From the NCBI GenBank assembly GCA_963798435.1, contig CAWCTF010000004.1, forward strand, positions 806,001-870,000: 64,000 nt of DNA. The letters are read 5' to 3'. Positions 25,969-34,909 of this stretch are shown here, piece after piece. The position numbers were made by a program, and so were the translations under genes. How positions within the stretch are numbered: the first letter of the stretch is position 1; each line of letters begins with the position of its first letter. This DNA comes from JALHST01 sp963798435. GTDB lineage: Bacteria; Bacteroidota; Bacteroidia; Flavobacteriales; Flavobacteriaceae. The notes below the pieces were generated by a model. It saw only the letters and a program-made list of their open reading frames with translations, searched no databases and was not told the origin of the DNA.

Positions 25969-26544
25969 TTAGAGTACACGCGTGGCTTTTACAAAAGCGT
26001 AGTTCCAAAATCCTTCCCGTAAGGATGAAACGATTACCCCCCGAGACGAGGAAGCATGAATAAACTTGATATCATCACCGTCAACCGCAACGACCAAACC
26101 CACATGATTGATCTTTTTTTTGCCCTTTGAGGTCTTGAAGAATAAAAGATCACCCTTGCTAATGTTATTTAATCGGATGCGTTTCCCTTCTTCTGCCATT
26201 TCATAGGATATTCTGGGCAATAGTACTTCATTTTCCCGAAATGACACATATAACAGGCCCGAGCAGTCCATGCCCTTTTTAGTGGTGCCACCGAATTTGT
26301 AACGTACCCCTGAAAAGGAAAGGGCTGTAGTTATAATGGCATCGGCCTTCGAGATAGATGTTATTGGCGCAGGCGTTTCCTCCAAATCGGTTTCCTCTAA
26401 CAGCGTACCTTCATTATCATTCCCAGAAGCTTCAACGGTTACTTTGCGCTCCTCCCCATAGGTGGTTTTCTTTTTAATTGCCCCACAGCCAGTTAGAAGC
26501 ACCATTAAAGATATGATTATGATTTTGCGAATCATCTGGAGCAT
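25969..26544 (-). CDS. NlpC/P60 (C40) cell-wall endopeptidase lipoprotein
   Basis: A murein gamma-D-glutamyl-type endopeptidase of 191 residues. The signal ends in LLTGCGA, a lipobox, so it is anchored in a membrane on the periplasmic side. An acidic, Thr-rich linker of about 40 residues precedes the C40 domain: GTTKKGMDCSGLLYVSF (catalytic Cys), KKINHVGLVV (catalytic His) and IKFIHASSSRGV (third polar residue His). The domain is full length. The start is ATG 26544 or 26535; both give the same lipobox. It precedes comEC on the same strand by 36 bp. Confidence 0.92.
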   Translation of the reverse strand: MLQMIRKIIIISLMVLLTGCGAIKKKTTYGEERKVTVEASGNDNEGTLLEETDLEETPAPITSISKADAIITTALSFSGVRYKFGGTTKKGMDCSGLLYVSFRENEVLLPRISYEMAEEGKRIRLNNISKGDLLFFKTSKGKKKINHVGLVVAVDGDDIKFIHASSSRGVIVSSLREGFWNYAFVKATRVL

Positions 26545-26556
26545 TTTTTCACGACC

Positions 26557-26572
26557 CCCGACAGGTATCGGG
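26557..26572. repeat. Short palindrome CCCGA-N6-TCGGG
   Basis: A hairpin with 5-bp arms in the gap before the NlpC/P60 gene. Similar CCGATACCTGTCGG palindromes are scattered between genes in many flavobacteria, from memory, so this may be one copy of a dispersed element. Confidence 0.35.
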
Positions 26573-26637
26573 ACGGCAACTTTGAAATCAAAATTACATA
26601 AATTAATGAAAAAGGAGGTGATAATTTGGCGAGCTAC

Positions 26638-27753
26638 CTATTGAATTTCATTGTAGATCAACTGTGCGGTTAATGTGCTTGCCCCTTCACCCCCAAGTTT
26701 TTTCGACAATTCGTCATAGGCCTTTAGTTGTGCTTCCCGCTGGGAACCCGATACTATTTTAGTCAATTCTACGCGAAGATTTTGCGAATTTAGGTCGTTT
26801 TGTATCAGTTCCTTGACCACTTCCCTGCCCATAATTAAATTGACTAGGGAAATAAAATCCAAGGTGATGATGCGCTTGGCAATTTGATAGGAAAACCAAT
26901 TGGCGCGATAACAAACTACCTGTGGAACCTTATGCAGAGCCGTTTCCAAAGTTGCCGTTCCACTAGTTACCAAGGCGGCATGGGCAATACTTAAAAGGTC
27001 ATAGGTCTTATTGGCAACAAAACCAACATTGGGATTGTCTAAATAGGGGATATAAAAATCCTTGTCCAGGCTTGGTGCCCCTGCTATTACGAATTCATAC
27101 TCTGAAAAGTCCTTGACTACCGATAACATAACACGGAGCATTTTATCGACTTCCTGCTTTCGACTTCCTGGTAACAGGGCAATGATGGGCTTATCTGCCG
27201 CTATGCCATTTTCAGATCGAAAATCCTGATCATTCACTTTCACACGATTGGCAATAGCATCTATCAAGGGATGGCCTACAAAATGCACGGGAAAGTGATG
27301 TTTGTTCTCGTAAAATTCTTTCTCAAAGGGAAGAATTACATACATGGCATCAATATCTCTTTTAATTGAGTTGATGCGCTTTTCGCGTGATGCCCAAATT
27401 TGTGGTGAAATATAATAGTTGGTCTTAAACTTATGTTTTTTGGCCCATTTCGCAATGCGTAGGTTAAATCCTGAATAATCTATGAAGACGATAACATCGG
27501 GATTGAATTTTTGAATATCGACTTTGCAGAAGTTTATATTTTTTAAAATGCTGTCCAAATTCTGTAATACTTCGAGGAAGCCCATATAGGCCATATCCCT
27601 ATAATGTTTGATCAAATCTCCGCCCGCAGCTGCCATTAAATCGCCTCCCCAACATCGAATATCGGCACCCTTGTCTACCAATTTCAATGCTTTGATAAGA
27701 TTGGCGCCATGCAGGTCTCCTGATGCCTCTCCGGCGATGATATAGTACTTCAT
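26638..27753 (-). CDS. lpxB: Lipid-A-disaccharide synthase
   Basis: Condenses UDP-diacylglucosamine with lipid X to form the lipid A disaccharide on the inner face of the cytoplasmic membrane. The 371-residue length fits LpxB. Motifs: IIAGEASGDLHGANLIKAL at the N-terminus, DYSGFNLRIAKWAKK, YYISPQIWASREKRI, ALLPGSRKQEVDKML and LVTSGTATLETALHKVP. It is the first gene of a minus-strand stretch with NlpC/P60 and comEC downstream. The start is ATG 27753, 65 bp from the small membrane protein upstream. Confidence 0.96.
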   Translation of the reverse strand: MKYYIIAGEASGDLHGANLIKALKLVDKGADIRCWGGDLMAAAGGDLIKHYRDMAYMGFLEVLQNLDSILKNINFCKVDIQKFNPDVIVFIDYSGFNLRIAKWAKKHKFKTNYYISPQIWASREKRINSIKRDIDAMYVILPFEKEFYENKHHFPVHFVGHPLIDAIANRVKVNDQDFRSENGIAADKPIIALLPGSRKQEVDKMLRVMLSVVKDFSEYEFVIAGAPSLDKDFYIPYLDNPNVGFVANKTYDLLSIAHAALVTSGTATLETALHKVPQVVCYRANWFSYQIAKRIITLDFISLVNLIMGREVVKELIQNDLNSQNLRVELTKIVSGSQREAQLKAYDELSKKLGGEGASTLTAQLIYNEIQ

Positions 27754-27818
27754 TATTCTTTGCTCAAATTCTGAAATTCGTGTTACCGACGGGTGTCAGT
27801 TTCCTGTTTCTACCATGA

Positions 27819-28100
27819 TTATATAACCTTATAAAAAAGCACCACCAAAGCGGTAAGTAAGGTGGCGATCAATACGCCTTTTGCACGCTGATCTCTTTTT
27901 ATTCGTAGGAAGCCAAAAAATGCCACAAGATTTAGAATGGCGCCCAAGGCCAATAAACTTCCGATTTGGTTCTGTTGAGCGGCCAATGTAAAAGTCTCTG
28001 TAATTCCAAACTCTGAAAATAACAGAATATATAAAAGCGTTCCAATAGTATTGGCGATAATTCCGACTGCAAAGCCAATGATCAACTCCTTTTTATGCAT
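27819..28100 (-). CDS. Small three-helix membrane protein
   Basis: A 93-residue protein with three predicted membrane helices (IIGFAVGIIANTIGTLLYIL, LLALGAILNLVAFFGFL and VLIATLLTALVVLFYKV) and a short basic loop (RIKRDQRAKG). I recognise it only as a conserved hypothetical next to surE in flavobacteria. Its ATG overlaps the end of surE by 8 bp, so translation is coupled. It lies between surE and lpxB on the minus strand. Confidence 0.7.
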   Translation of the reverse strand: MHKKELIIGFAVGIIANTIGTLLYILLFSEFGITETFTLAAQQNQIGSLLALGAILNLVAFFGFLRIKRDQRAKGVLIATLLTALVVLFYKVI

Positions 28101-28872
28101 GTAAATTCCAATTATTTATAATCTGTATTGCATGGTGGGCGGTTAAATCAAACTGAGTGGGTACCACTGAGATATAACCCTGTGATAATGCCCATTCGTC
28201 AGTATCCTCTCCATTATCCAAAAGCTCGAATTCACCGGTCAACCAATAATATTCCTTGCCGGAAGGATTGGTTCGTTTATCAAATTTTTCTTTCCAATTG
28301 GCGCGGGCCTGTCTGCACACTTTAATTCCCTTTAACTGCTCTTGGCCAAGTTTGGGGATGTTGACATTGAGCACTACACCCTGCGGCATACCTTGGTCGA
28401 TAGCCTCCCGTACGATTTTTTGAATGCTTTCTTTCGCGGCATTAAAATCGGCCTCCCAGGAATAGTCACAAAGCGAAATCCCGATAGCCGGAATGCCCTC
28501 GATTCCTGCTTCTATGGCAGCGCTCATAGTGCCCGAATAAATTACATTGATCGACGAATTTGAACCATGGTTGATACCGCTCACGCAAATGTCCGGTCTG
28601 CGCTTTAAAAGTACCTGTAAACCAAGTTTGACGCAATCTGCAGGGGTTCCACTGCAACTATATTCTTCATTGGCCCCGTCTTCAAGATCGACCTTCATCT
28701 TCTTTGAATAAAGGGTATTGTCAATAGTAATTGCATGGCCCATACCAGATTGAGGGCTATCTGGGGCAACCACCACTACGTCGCCTAACTCCTTCATAAA
28801 ACGTATCAGAGACCTCAGGCCTGGCGCCGAAATTCCGTCATCGTTCGTCACCAGTATCAAAGGTTTTGACAT
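28093..28872 (-). CDS. surE: 5'/3'-nucleotidase SurE
   Basis: A metal-dependent nucleoside-monophosphate phosphatase active on 5'- and 3'-nucleotides and short polyphosphate (259 residues). Motifs: ILVTNDDGISAPGLRSL (metal ligands Asp-Asp), APDSPQSGMGHAIT (Ser ligand), SCSGTPADCVKLGL and VSGINHGSNSSINVIYSGTMSAA (Asn ligand and catalytic loop). The start is ATG 28872. The next gene is the small three-helix membrane protein and then lpxB. Nothing marks it as unusual. Confidence 0.96.
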   Translation of the reverse strand: MSKPLILVTNDDGISAPGLRSLIRFMKELGDVVVVAPDSPQSGMGHAITIDNTLYSKKMKVDLEDGANEEYSCSGTPADCVKLGLQVLLKRRPDICVSGINHGSNSSINVIYSGTMSAAIEAGIEGIPAIGISLCDYSWEADFNAAKESIQKIVREAIDQGMPQGVVLNVNIPKLGQEQLKGIKVCRQARANWKEKFDKRTNPSGKEYYWLTGEFELLDNGEDTDEWALSQGYISVVPTQFDLTAHHAIQIINNWNLHA

Positions 28873-29000
28873 AACATATACTTTATAGCGCTAAAATACG
28901 TTTTAAAAAAGATATCGTTCTTTCTGTGTTTAACAAAAATTTAATGGCAGAGGGCTATTAACTGGCATGGTTTTTTCTGTATCTTAGGGTGTTTAACTTA

Positions 29001-29018
29001 TTTCCCAGTAATGGGAAA
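29001..29018. promoter_or_regulatory. Palindrome TTTCCCA-GTAA-TGGGAAA upstream of the tail-specific protease
   Basis: A perfect 7-bp inverted repeat with a 4-nt loop, 49 bp before the ATG of the protease. A TATCTTAG sequence, one base off the -7 consensus, lies shortly upstream, so the palindrome would be in the leader. It may be an operator or an RNA hairpin. Confidence 0.45.
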
Positions 29019-29067
29019 TTCTTTGTAATATAATCATGTATCGCAAAGTCTTTAATAAAAAAATTAT

Positions 29068-31260
29068 ATGAAACGAAATTTAGCGTATGCTTTATTCATA
29101 ATGCTCATAGCGGTAGCTTCCTGCAGTTTTACGAATAAAACTTTTGAAAATGATGACAAGGACAAATTGTTGCTAGATCTTATCACGTATGTTTTAGAGA
29201 AAGGCCACTATGAGCCCAAAAATATAGACGATGATTTTTCGGTGAGTGTTTTCGAGGACTTTATCAATGTATTGGACCCTACCAAACGTTACTTTTTGGA
29301 AAGCGATATTCAGGAATTCGAGCAATACAAGTATCAGATAGACGATCAAATAAAAAATACCGACATCTCTTTTTTTAATTTGGTGTATGATCGATTGATG
29401 AAACGAATGACCGAAGCCAAAAATATTTACAAGGAAGTCTTGGCTACACCGTTTAATTTCAACCAAAATGAAACTATAAATATCAAATACGAGGATGTGC
29501 CTTTTGCTGCGTCGCGCGAGGATTTAAAGGAGCGATGGAGAAAACAACTTAAGTATGCCTCGCTTGGGACCTATGATTCCAAATTATCCCATCTCAAAGA
29601 AACTGGTAAAAGTACGAAGGTTGTTAAAAATGAGCAGGGCGATGAGGAAACTGAAGATCCTTTCTCGGATGCTACCGAAGATGCGAAGGTTATATTAACT
29701 CCTAAAGATGCCGAAAAATTCGCGCGGGAATCGACAGAAAAAACATTGGATGAATTTTTTGACTTTGTCGACGATTTGGAAAGGAAGGATTGGTTTGTTC
29801 AATATATAAATACGATTGTCGATGAATTCGATCCCCATACTTTTTATTTCGCACCTGATGACAAGGAAAAATTCGACATGAGTATGTCGGGGAAATTCGA
29901 AGGTATCGGGGCACGATTGCAAAAGAAACCAGAAGGGGCCAAAATCGTTGAAATCATTTCCGGCGGTCCCGTATGGCGAGACCAACGCCTTGAAGTTGGT
30001 GACGAGATTATAAAAGTGGGTCAAGCTGGTGCCGAACCTATCGATATTGTCGGGATGCGAATTGATGATGCCATAAAGCTCATAAAAGGGCCTGAAGGCA
30101 CCGTGGTTGATTTAACCGTTCGGAAAGTCGACGGTTCACTCCAAACCGTCTCCTTGACAAGGGATGTTGTTGAATTGGAGGAGTCCTACGCCAAATCTGC
30201 GAGCATTAATAAAGGAAATCAAACCTTTGGAATTATAAACCTGCCAAAATTTTATGTTGATTTTGACGATTACTCGGAGCGTAATGCAGCAACTGATGTG
30301 GCGAAGGAAGTAGAACGTTTGAAACAAGAAGGTGCCGAGGGATTGATCTTAGACCTGCGTGATAACGGTGGCGGGTCATTGAAAACCGTGGTTGAAATGG
30401 CCGGTCTGTTCATAAAGGATGGGCCGATCGTTCAAGTGAGATCAAACGGAAAACGTCAAGATGTATATGATGATAAAGACGAGCGTATACAATGGGACGG
30501 CCCATTAGTAATCTTGGTCAATGAACTTTCGGCTTCCGCTTCCGAAATATTGGCAGCAGCCATGCAGGATTACAAAAGAGGGGTGATCATTGGAAGCAAA
30601 CAAACATTTGGAAAAGGTACCGTTCAAAATGTCATTCCTTTGGACAATATCGTCCGAAGTAACGATCATGGCGATTTGGGGGCTATAAAGTTAACAACTC
30701 AAAAATTCTATCGCATTAATGGAGGGTCAACCCAATTGGAAGGTGTTAAAAGCGATGTTGTAGTACCCGATAAATATAGTTATATCGATTTGGGGGAGCG
30801 AGACCAACACAATCCCCTGAAATGGGATGAAATCGAACCTGCCAAATATATTCCCTGGGATGGTTATATCGATTATGAGGAAACTATTGCCAATAGCACC
30901 AAAAGAATGGCAGCAAATCCGCAGATCAAATTGATAGAGGAAAATGCCAAATGGTTGAAGGAAGAACAGGACGAGACTGAGATTTCCTTAAATTATAATG
31001 TGTACAAAACCGAGAATGAAAAAGATAAAGAGAAATCGGATTATTTTAAATCGCTTTCAGACTATGATTCACATTTAACCTTTAAATCGCTTAAATACGA
31101 ACAGGAATTGTTCACCAAGGATTCGGTATTACGTGAAAAACGAGATCGATGGCATCAGAATTTGGCAAAGGATGTCTATGTTGAGGAAGCCGTAAATGTT
31201 TTACAGGACCTTAAGATGAACAACATAAAAAATAGTAAATTGGCAAGTGTCAAAGGATAA
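29068..31260 (+). CDS. prc: Carboxy-terminal-processing (tail-specific) protease Prc
   Basis: A 730-residue periplasmic serine protease of the S41A family. The signal (ALFIMLIAVASCSF) contains a lipobox-like Cys. An N-terminal helical region precedes a PDZ domain (KIVEIISGGPVWRDQRLEVGDE). The catalytic domain has LILDLRDNGGGSLKTV, VNELSASASEILAAA (nucleophile Ser) and GSKQTFGKGTVQ (general-base Lys). A C-terminal DUF3340-type helical domain follows, as in E. coli Prc. It trims envelope proteins and can control wall hydrolases. It stands alone in its direction and ends in a strong terminator. Confidence 0.95.
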   Translation: MKRNLAYALFIMLIAVASCSFTNKTFENDDKDKLLLDLITYVLEKGHYEPKNIDDDFSVSVFEDFINVLDPTKRYFLESDIQEFEQYKYQIDDQIKNTDISFFNLVYDRLMKRMTEAKNIYKEVLATPFNFNQNETINIKYEDVPFAASREDLKERWRKQLKYASLGTYDSKLSHLKETGKSTKVVKNEQGDEETEDPFSDATEDAKVILTPKDAEKFARESTEKTLDEFFDFVDDLERKDWFVQYINTIVDEFDPHTFYFAPDDKEKFDMSMSGKFEGIGARLQKKPEGAKIVEIISGGPVWRDQRLEVGDEIIKVGQAGAEPIDIVGMRIDDAIKLIKGPEGTVVDLTVRKVDGSLQTVSLTRDVVELEESYAKSASINKGNQTFGIINLPKFYVDFDDYSERNAATDVAKEVERLKQEGAEGLILDLRDNGGGSLKTVVEMAGLFIKDGPIVQVRSNGKRQDVYDDKDERIQWDGPLVILVNELSASASEILAAAMQDYKRGVIIGSKQTFGKGTVQNVIPLDNIVRSNDHGDLGAIKLTTQKFYRINGGSTQLEGVKSDVVVPDKYSYIDLGERDQHNPLKWDEIEPAKYIPWDGYIDYEETIANSTKRMAANPQIKLIEENAKWLKEEQDETEISLNYNVYKTENEKDKEKSDYFKSLSDYDSHLTFKSLKYEQELFTKDSVLREKRDRWHQNLAKDVYVEEAVNVLQDLKMNNIKNSKLASVKG

Positions 31261-31282
31261 TAAAAATATGACGAACTAAAAA

Positions 31283-31315
31283 AAAGCCCTGCTCATTAAG
31301 CGGGGCTTTTTTTTT
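31283..31315 (+). terminator. Strong terminator after prc, probably bidirectional
   Basis: Stem AAAGCCCTGC / GCGGGGCTTT (one G-T pair) with a 7-nt loop and nine T on the plus strand. The A-run on the other side gives a T-run on the minus strand, so it may also end the convergent msrA transcript. Confidence 0.88.
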
Positions 31316-31341
31316 AGCAAAATTAATTTTATATCTCAGAA

Positions 31342-31893
31342 TTAGGTCGATAACACCTTTAATTTGTCGGCATGCATTCTGCGCAATTTCCCTAATTTGG
31401 GGGTAATGACGGCGCTGCAATACCCTTGCGCCCGATTGTTTCTATAGTAGTTCTGGTGATATTCCTCGGCTTCATAGAAAATACCCAGCTCACTTATTTC
31501 AGTAACGATGGGATCATCATAATATGTGGCCAGTTCTTTGATTACAGCTTCAGCAGTAGCTCTTTCGATTTCGTTTTGGTAAAAAATGACCGATCGATAT
31601 TGTGAACCCACATCGGCTCCTTGTCGGTTAAGGGTTGTTGGGTCATGGCTTGTTAAAAAAATTATCAAAATATCAGCATATGAAATACTATTGGCATCAT
31701 AGGTTACTTGTATCACTTCGGCATGACCCGTCAATCCCGAACAGACTTCGCGATAGGTAGGTTTGCCTGGAGCAGTTCCACCTGTATAGCCAGAAATAAC
31801 TTTCTCTACTCCCTTAACTTCTTGAAAAACGGCTTCGGTACACCAGAAGCAACCACCGCCGAGGGTCGCAATTTTTAAATTTTTAGTGCTCAT
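31342..31893 (-). CDS. msrA: Peptide-methionine (S)-S-oxide reductase MsrA
   Basis: Reduces methionine-S-sulfoxide in proteins (183 residues). The catalytic motif is GGGCFWCTEAVFQ (GCFWC with the nucleophile Cys), followed by SGYTGGTAPGKPTYREVCSG, then QVTYD and FLTSHDPTTLNRQGADVGSQYRS in the usual order. A late Cys occurs in AQGYCSAVI. There is no signal peptide, so it is cytoplasmic. It is followed on the same strand by the separate msrB upstream, with about 210 bp between them that hold no gene. Confidence 0.96.
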   Translation of the reverse strand: MSTKNLKIATLGGGCFWCTEAVFQEVKGVEKVISGYTGGTAPGKPTYREVCSGLTGHAEVIQVTYDANSISYADILIIFLTSHDPTTLNRQGADVGSQYRSVIFYQNEIERATAEAVIKELATYYDDPIVTEISELGIFYEAEEYHQNYYRNNRAQGYCSAVITPKLGKLRRMHADKLKVLST

Positions 31894-32102
31894 TATTTTT
31901 ATTGTTTACATGTAGGGTATACAAGTTTATCAGTTACATTCTTATCTTTTTATACTACTTCCGTTCAATCACTAAATGATTTTAAATTCCAACCGAAGGG
32001 TAAGGTTAATCACACTATAAAATCGTGGGTTCTCAGAAAGAATTCACCACAATTGGTAAATCCTGCTAGTGAATTTTCTAAGACCGTAACGCGTTTCGTA
32101 TG

Positions 32103-32561
32103 TTATACCTTGCTGCGTTCCTTTTGAAGTGACAAGGATTCAGAATTGATGCAATAGCGCAACCCGCTAGGTTGCGGGCCGTCAGGAAATACATGGCCCA
32201 GATGTGCATCGCAGGTATTACACATAACTTCTACCCGGATCATGCCGAAAGCGGTATCCTTGGAATATTTTATTGCATTTTCCTTGATTGGCTGTGTGAA
32301 ACTTGGCCATCCGGTACCCGATTCAAATTTAATGGTCGAATCGAATAGCGGCGTTTCGCAACAAACGCAATTGTATTTACCAGCCTCATGAATACCGCAT
32401 AGTGCTCCGGTGTGTGCGGCTTCCGTGCCTTTTTTACGTGTTATGTGATATTGTTCCGGGGTTAAAAGTTCACGCCATTCGGCATCGGTCTTTTCGAGCC
32501 TTCTTTCAGGTTTTGGATTTCCTTTTACACAGTATTCAATTATATTTTTCCAAGTAAGCAT
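32103..32561 (-). CDS. msrB: Peptide-methionine (R)-S-oxide reductase MsrB
   Basis: Reduces methionine-R-sulfoxide; it complements MsrA on the same strand. The 152-residue protein has the two zinc CxxC pairs (CVCCETPLF region and MCNTCDAHLGH) and the catalytic Cys in LRYCINSESL. The GTGWPSF motif is present. The start is ATG 32561. It has no signal peptide, so it acts in the cytoplasm. The gap to msrA is unusually long for a pair, so the two may be transcribed separately. Confidence 0.95.
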   Translation of the reverse strand: MLTWKNIIEYCVKGNPKPERRLEKTDAEWRELLTPEQYHITRKKGTEAAHTGALCGIHEAGKYNCVCCETPLFDSTIKFESGTGWPSFTQPIKENAIKYSKDTAFGMIRVEVMCNTCDAHLGHVFPDGPQPSGLRYCINSESLSLQKERSKV

Positions 32562-32700
32562 GTTGTTGTTTTTTATTGGATTTTATTTCTACATATCTCT
32601 TACCACAAGGTAGAAAAGTACTGGCAGAAATGCTACGATTGGTCGTAAGATGTTCACTAAACTTACAGATGTTCGGAGGGTAATAACTATGAATTTGAAC

Positions 32701-32708
32701 TATTTTTG
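32701..32708 (+). promoter_or_regulatory. Flavobacterial -7 box (TATTTTTG) for the nuclease gene
   Basis: A perfect TAnnTTTG match ending 4 bp before ATG 32713. It argues for the internal ATG rather than the upstream in-frame ATG at 32650, and for a leader of nearly zero length. No TTG at ideal spacing was found. Confidence 0.45.
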
Positions 32709-32712
32709 CAGC

Positions 32713-33525
32713 ATGGACCGTACCAGGAATAGAACGATTTACACACTTTTATTAGTAATTTGCGTCGTCGGTTTTTGGCTTTTTGAAAATTTCTACACCC
32801 CAGACACCTACGGGAGCAAGGATACTTCGACTCTTGAGTCTGGAATATTTGAAGGCTTGCTTCCAAGTTCGACTGCAGGTTCTATAGTGAGGCATGCCTA
32901 TTACACCTTGTCTTATAATGAACCTTTCGAACAAGCGGAATGGGTGGCTTATATCCTAAAAAAAGAGCAACTGACATATCAGGACCGGAAACGGCCATTA
33001 TTTTTAGAGGACCCAATAGTCGAATCGAAGTCAGCCGATTGGCGCAATTATAGGGGTTCTGGCTATGATCGGGGTCATCTTTGCCCGGCTGGTGACCGAC
33101 GATTTTCAGAGCAAGCCTATAACGAAACCTTTTATACAAGCAATATTAGTCCACAGCGGAAGGACTTTAATGCAGGGGTTTGGAACCGCCTCGAATTACA
33201 GGTGCGACATTGGGCCAAAAGATATGGTAGTGTTTTTGTGGTTACAGGGGGAATCCTTGAAGAGGGGCTTCAGGAAATTGGGGACGAAGATGTTGCTGTT
33301 CCGAACTATTTTTACAAAATTGTTGCAAAAGGACCTCCTGAAAAATTAGAAGGGATCGCTTTTCTAATACCCGCGAAGGAGAGTCCAAAAAGCTTGGAAA
33401 AATTCGTGGTCTCTATCGATTCGATCGAAAAACTCACCGAAATCGACTTCTTTCAAAAATTACCGGATGGGGAAGAAGCGAGCTTCGAAAGCACAGTAAT
33501 CACCCAAGGGTGGAAATTCGATTAA
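32713..33525 (+). CDS. Membrane-anchored DNA/RNA non-specific endonuclease
   Basis: A beta-beta-alpha-metal nuclease of the NUC1/NucA type (270 residues from ATG 32713). An N-terminal anchor (TIYTLLLVICVVGFWLF) places the catalytic domain in the periplasm or outside. The active site is GSGYDRGHLCPAGDRRFS (DRGH with catalytic His) followed by SNISPQRKDFNAGVWNRLE, the Mg-binding Asn region. The family degrades DNA and RNA for nutrition or defence. ATG 32713 is preferred over 32650 because it gives a normal anchor and follows a -7 box. No immunity protein is adjacent. Confidence 0.87.
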   Translation: MDRTRNRTIYTLLLVICVVGFWLFENFYTPDTYGSKDTSTLESGIFEGLLPSSTAGSIVRHAYYTLSYNEPFEQAEWVAYILKKEQLTYQDRKRPLFLEDPIVESKSADWRNYRGSGYDRGHLCPAGDRRFSEQAYNETFYTSNISPQRKDFNAGVWNRLELQVRHWAKRYGSVFVVTGGILEEGLQEIGDEDVAVPNYFYKIVAKGPPEKLEGIAFLIPAKESPKSLEKFVVSIDSIEKLTEIDFFQKLPDGEEASFESTVITQGWKFD

Positions 33526-33568
33526 TTGGGCCTTTTTGAAATTTGGTGCTGATACCTATCAAGTCGTA

Positions 33569-33620
33569 ATTTAGAATTTGGAATTTGGAATTTGGATTAA
33601 TATTTAGAATTTGGATTTTT
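33569..33620. repeat. AT-rich heptamer repeats (GAATTTG type)
   Basis: Several imperfect copies of GAATTTG separate the nuclease gene from rodA. This is simple-sequence, probably slippage-derived, and serves as the only content of the gap. Confidence 0.6.
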
Positions 33621-33625
33621 TTAAT

Positions 33626-34909
33626 TTAAATACCTTCCTTTAATCGGTTCGAATCCAATTTCAGGAAGATGAATAAAAGAATGGTGAAAAATAGAAGCCC
33701 AGATCCTCCGTAACTAAAATATGGTAACGGTATTCCTATTGTAGGCAGTATTCCGATAACCATCCCAATATTGATGAAATAATGAATTAGAAGAATAGAA
33801 ATCACCCCGTAGCCATACATTCGGGCGAATGGATTTTTTTGTCTTTCGGCCAAATATACCAGTCGCAACAACAAAAATGTAAAAAGCAGTACAACTGTAG
33901 CGGTTCCTAAAAACCCCCATTCCTCACCGATGGTACTAAAAATGTAATCTGTATGCTGTTCTGGTACAAAATCGCCCTTGGTACGGGTGCCTTCTAAAAA
34001 TCCTTTCCCAAAAAAGCCGCCTGCTTGGATGGCCTTTTCTGATTGGTAAGTGTTGTAACCTATGGTCTTTCGAATTTGTTCTAGTTTGGCGGGATCTTTT
34101 TCCAAACGCAACCAAAGACTGAAGCGGTCACGATGCCTTTGTTCAAAAACATTGTTATAGACGAAATTAACCGAAAGGGAAAAAAGAATCGTTACCGCTA
34201 CAATCATTGTCAGCGGAAAAACCGGGACCTTGAAAGATTTCTTCTTAAAAAAAAGAAAAAGAATCAAGAGCAGTACTAAGGCGATACTCACCCAGATCGT
34301 TCCAAAAATCAACGTCGTAATAAAAACGGCAATCGCTAAGAAAACTATCCCCAAATAGAATAAAGGCAATCCTTCTCTAAAGAGCACAAAGATCAAGGAG
34401 AAAAAAACGAGTGCACTGCCAGGATCTGGTTGAGGAATAATCAGAATCGCGGGTATCAAAATAATCAGAAAACCATATACCTGATGCTTAAAGCGCTTGA
34501 TATCGGTTTGTATATCACTTAAATATTTAGCAAGGGCTAGGGCAGTGGCCACTTTTGCGGGTTCGGAGGGCTGCAGATTAAAGAAGCCTATGTCATACCA
34601 GGAAGTGGCTCCTGCAATGGTCTTTCCGAAGACAAACAAACCAAGTAACATGACCACCGCAATGATGTAAAACAAACTTGCAAAACGTTCATAAAAATTT
34701 GCTTCCAGCGCAAGGATAATGATGATGGAAACGAAACTGGTCCCAATAAAAAATAGTTGCTTTCCGTGAAGGGTCCCAAAATTGAATATTGAAGTGTCTG
34801 ATTGGCTAAAAGTACTTGAGTAAATACTTACCCATCCAATAATGACCAGGGCGATGTATAGAAATATGGAGAGCCAATCGATCCGCTTTATAATGCTTTT
34901 ACCAGACAT
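33626..34909 (-). CDS. rodA: Rod-shape glycosyltransferase RodA
   Basis: A SEDS-family peptidoglycan polymerase that works with PBP2 in lateral wall growth. It has 427 residues from ATG 34909 with about ten helices. Conserved pieces: FFNLQPSEPAKVATALALAKYL, PQPDPGSALVFFSL, FLEGTRTKGDFVPEQHTDYIFS (with the conserved catalytic Asp region) and GIPLPYFSYGGSGLL. The chosen start overlaps mrdA by 11 bp; the frame remains open further upstream but those residues (MPSLTAGRS) are not family-like. It is the last gene of the mre/rod cluster. Confidence 0.93.
   Translation of the reverse strand: MSGKSIIKRIDWLSIFLYIALVIIGWVSIYSSTFSQSDTSIFNFGTLHGKQLFFIGTSFVSIIIILALEANFYERFASLFYIIAVVMLLGLFVFGKTIAGATSWYDIGFFNLQPSEPAKVATALALAKYLSDIQTDIKRFKHQVYGFLIILIPAILIIPQPDPGSALVFFSLIFVLFREGLPLFYLGIVFLAIAVFITTLIFGTIWVSIALVLLLILFLFFKKKSFKVPVFPLTMIVAVTILFSLSVNFVYNNVFEQRHRDRFSLWLRLEKDPAKLEQIRKTIGYNTYQSEKAIQAGGFFGKGFLEGTRTKGDFVPEQHTDYIFSTIGEEWGFLGTATVVLLFTFLLLRLVYLAERQKNPFARMYGYGVISILLIHYFINIGMVIGILPTIGIPLPYFSYGGSGLLFFTILLFIFLKLDSNRLKEGI

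Noticed and set aside
31894..32102. Small gene between msrA and msrB
   Set aside because: No open frame with start and no terminator structure; the stretch appears empty.
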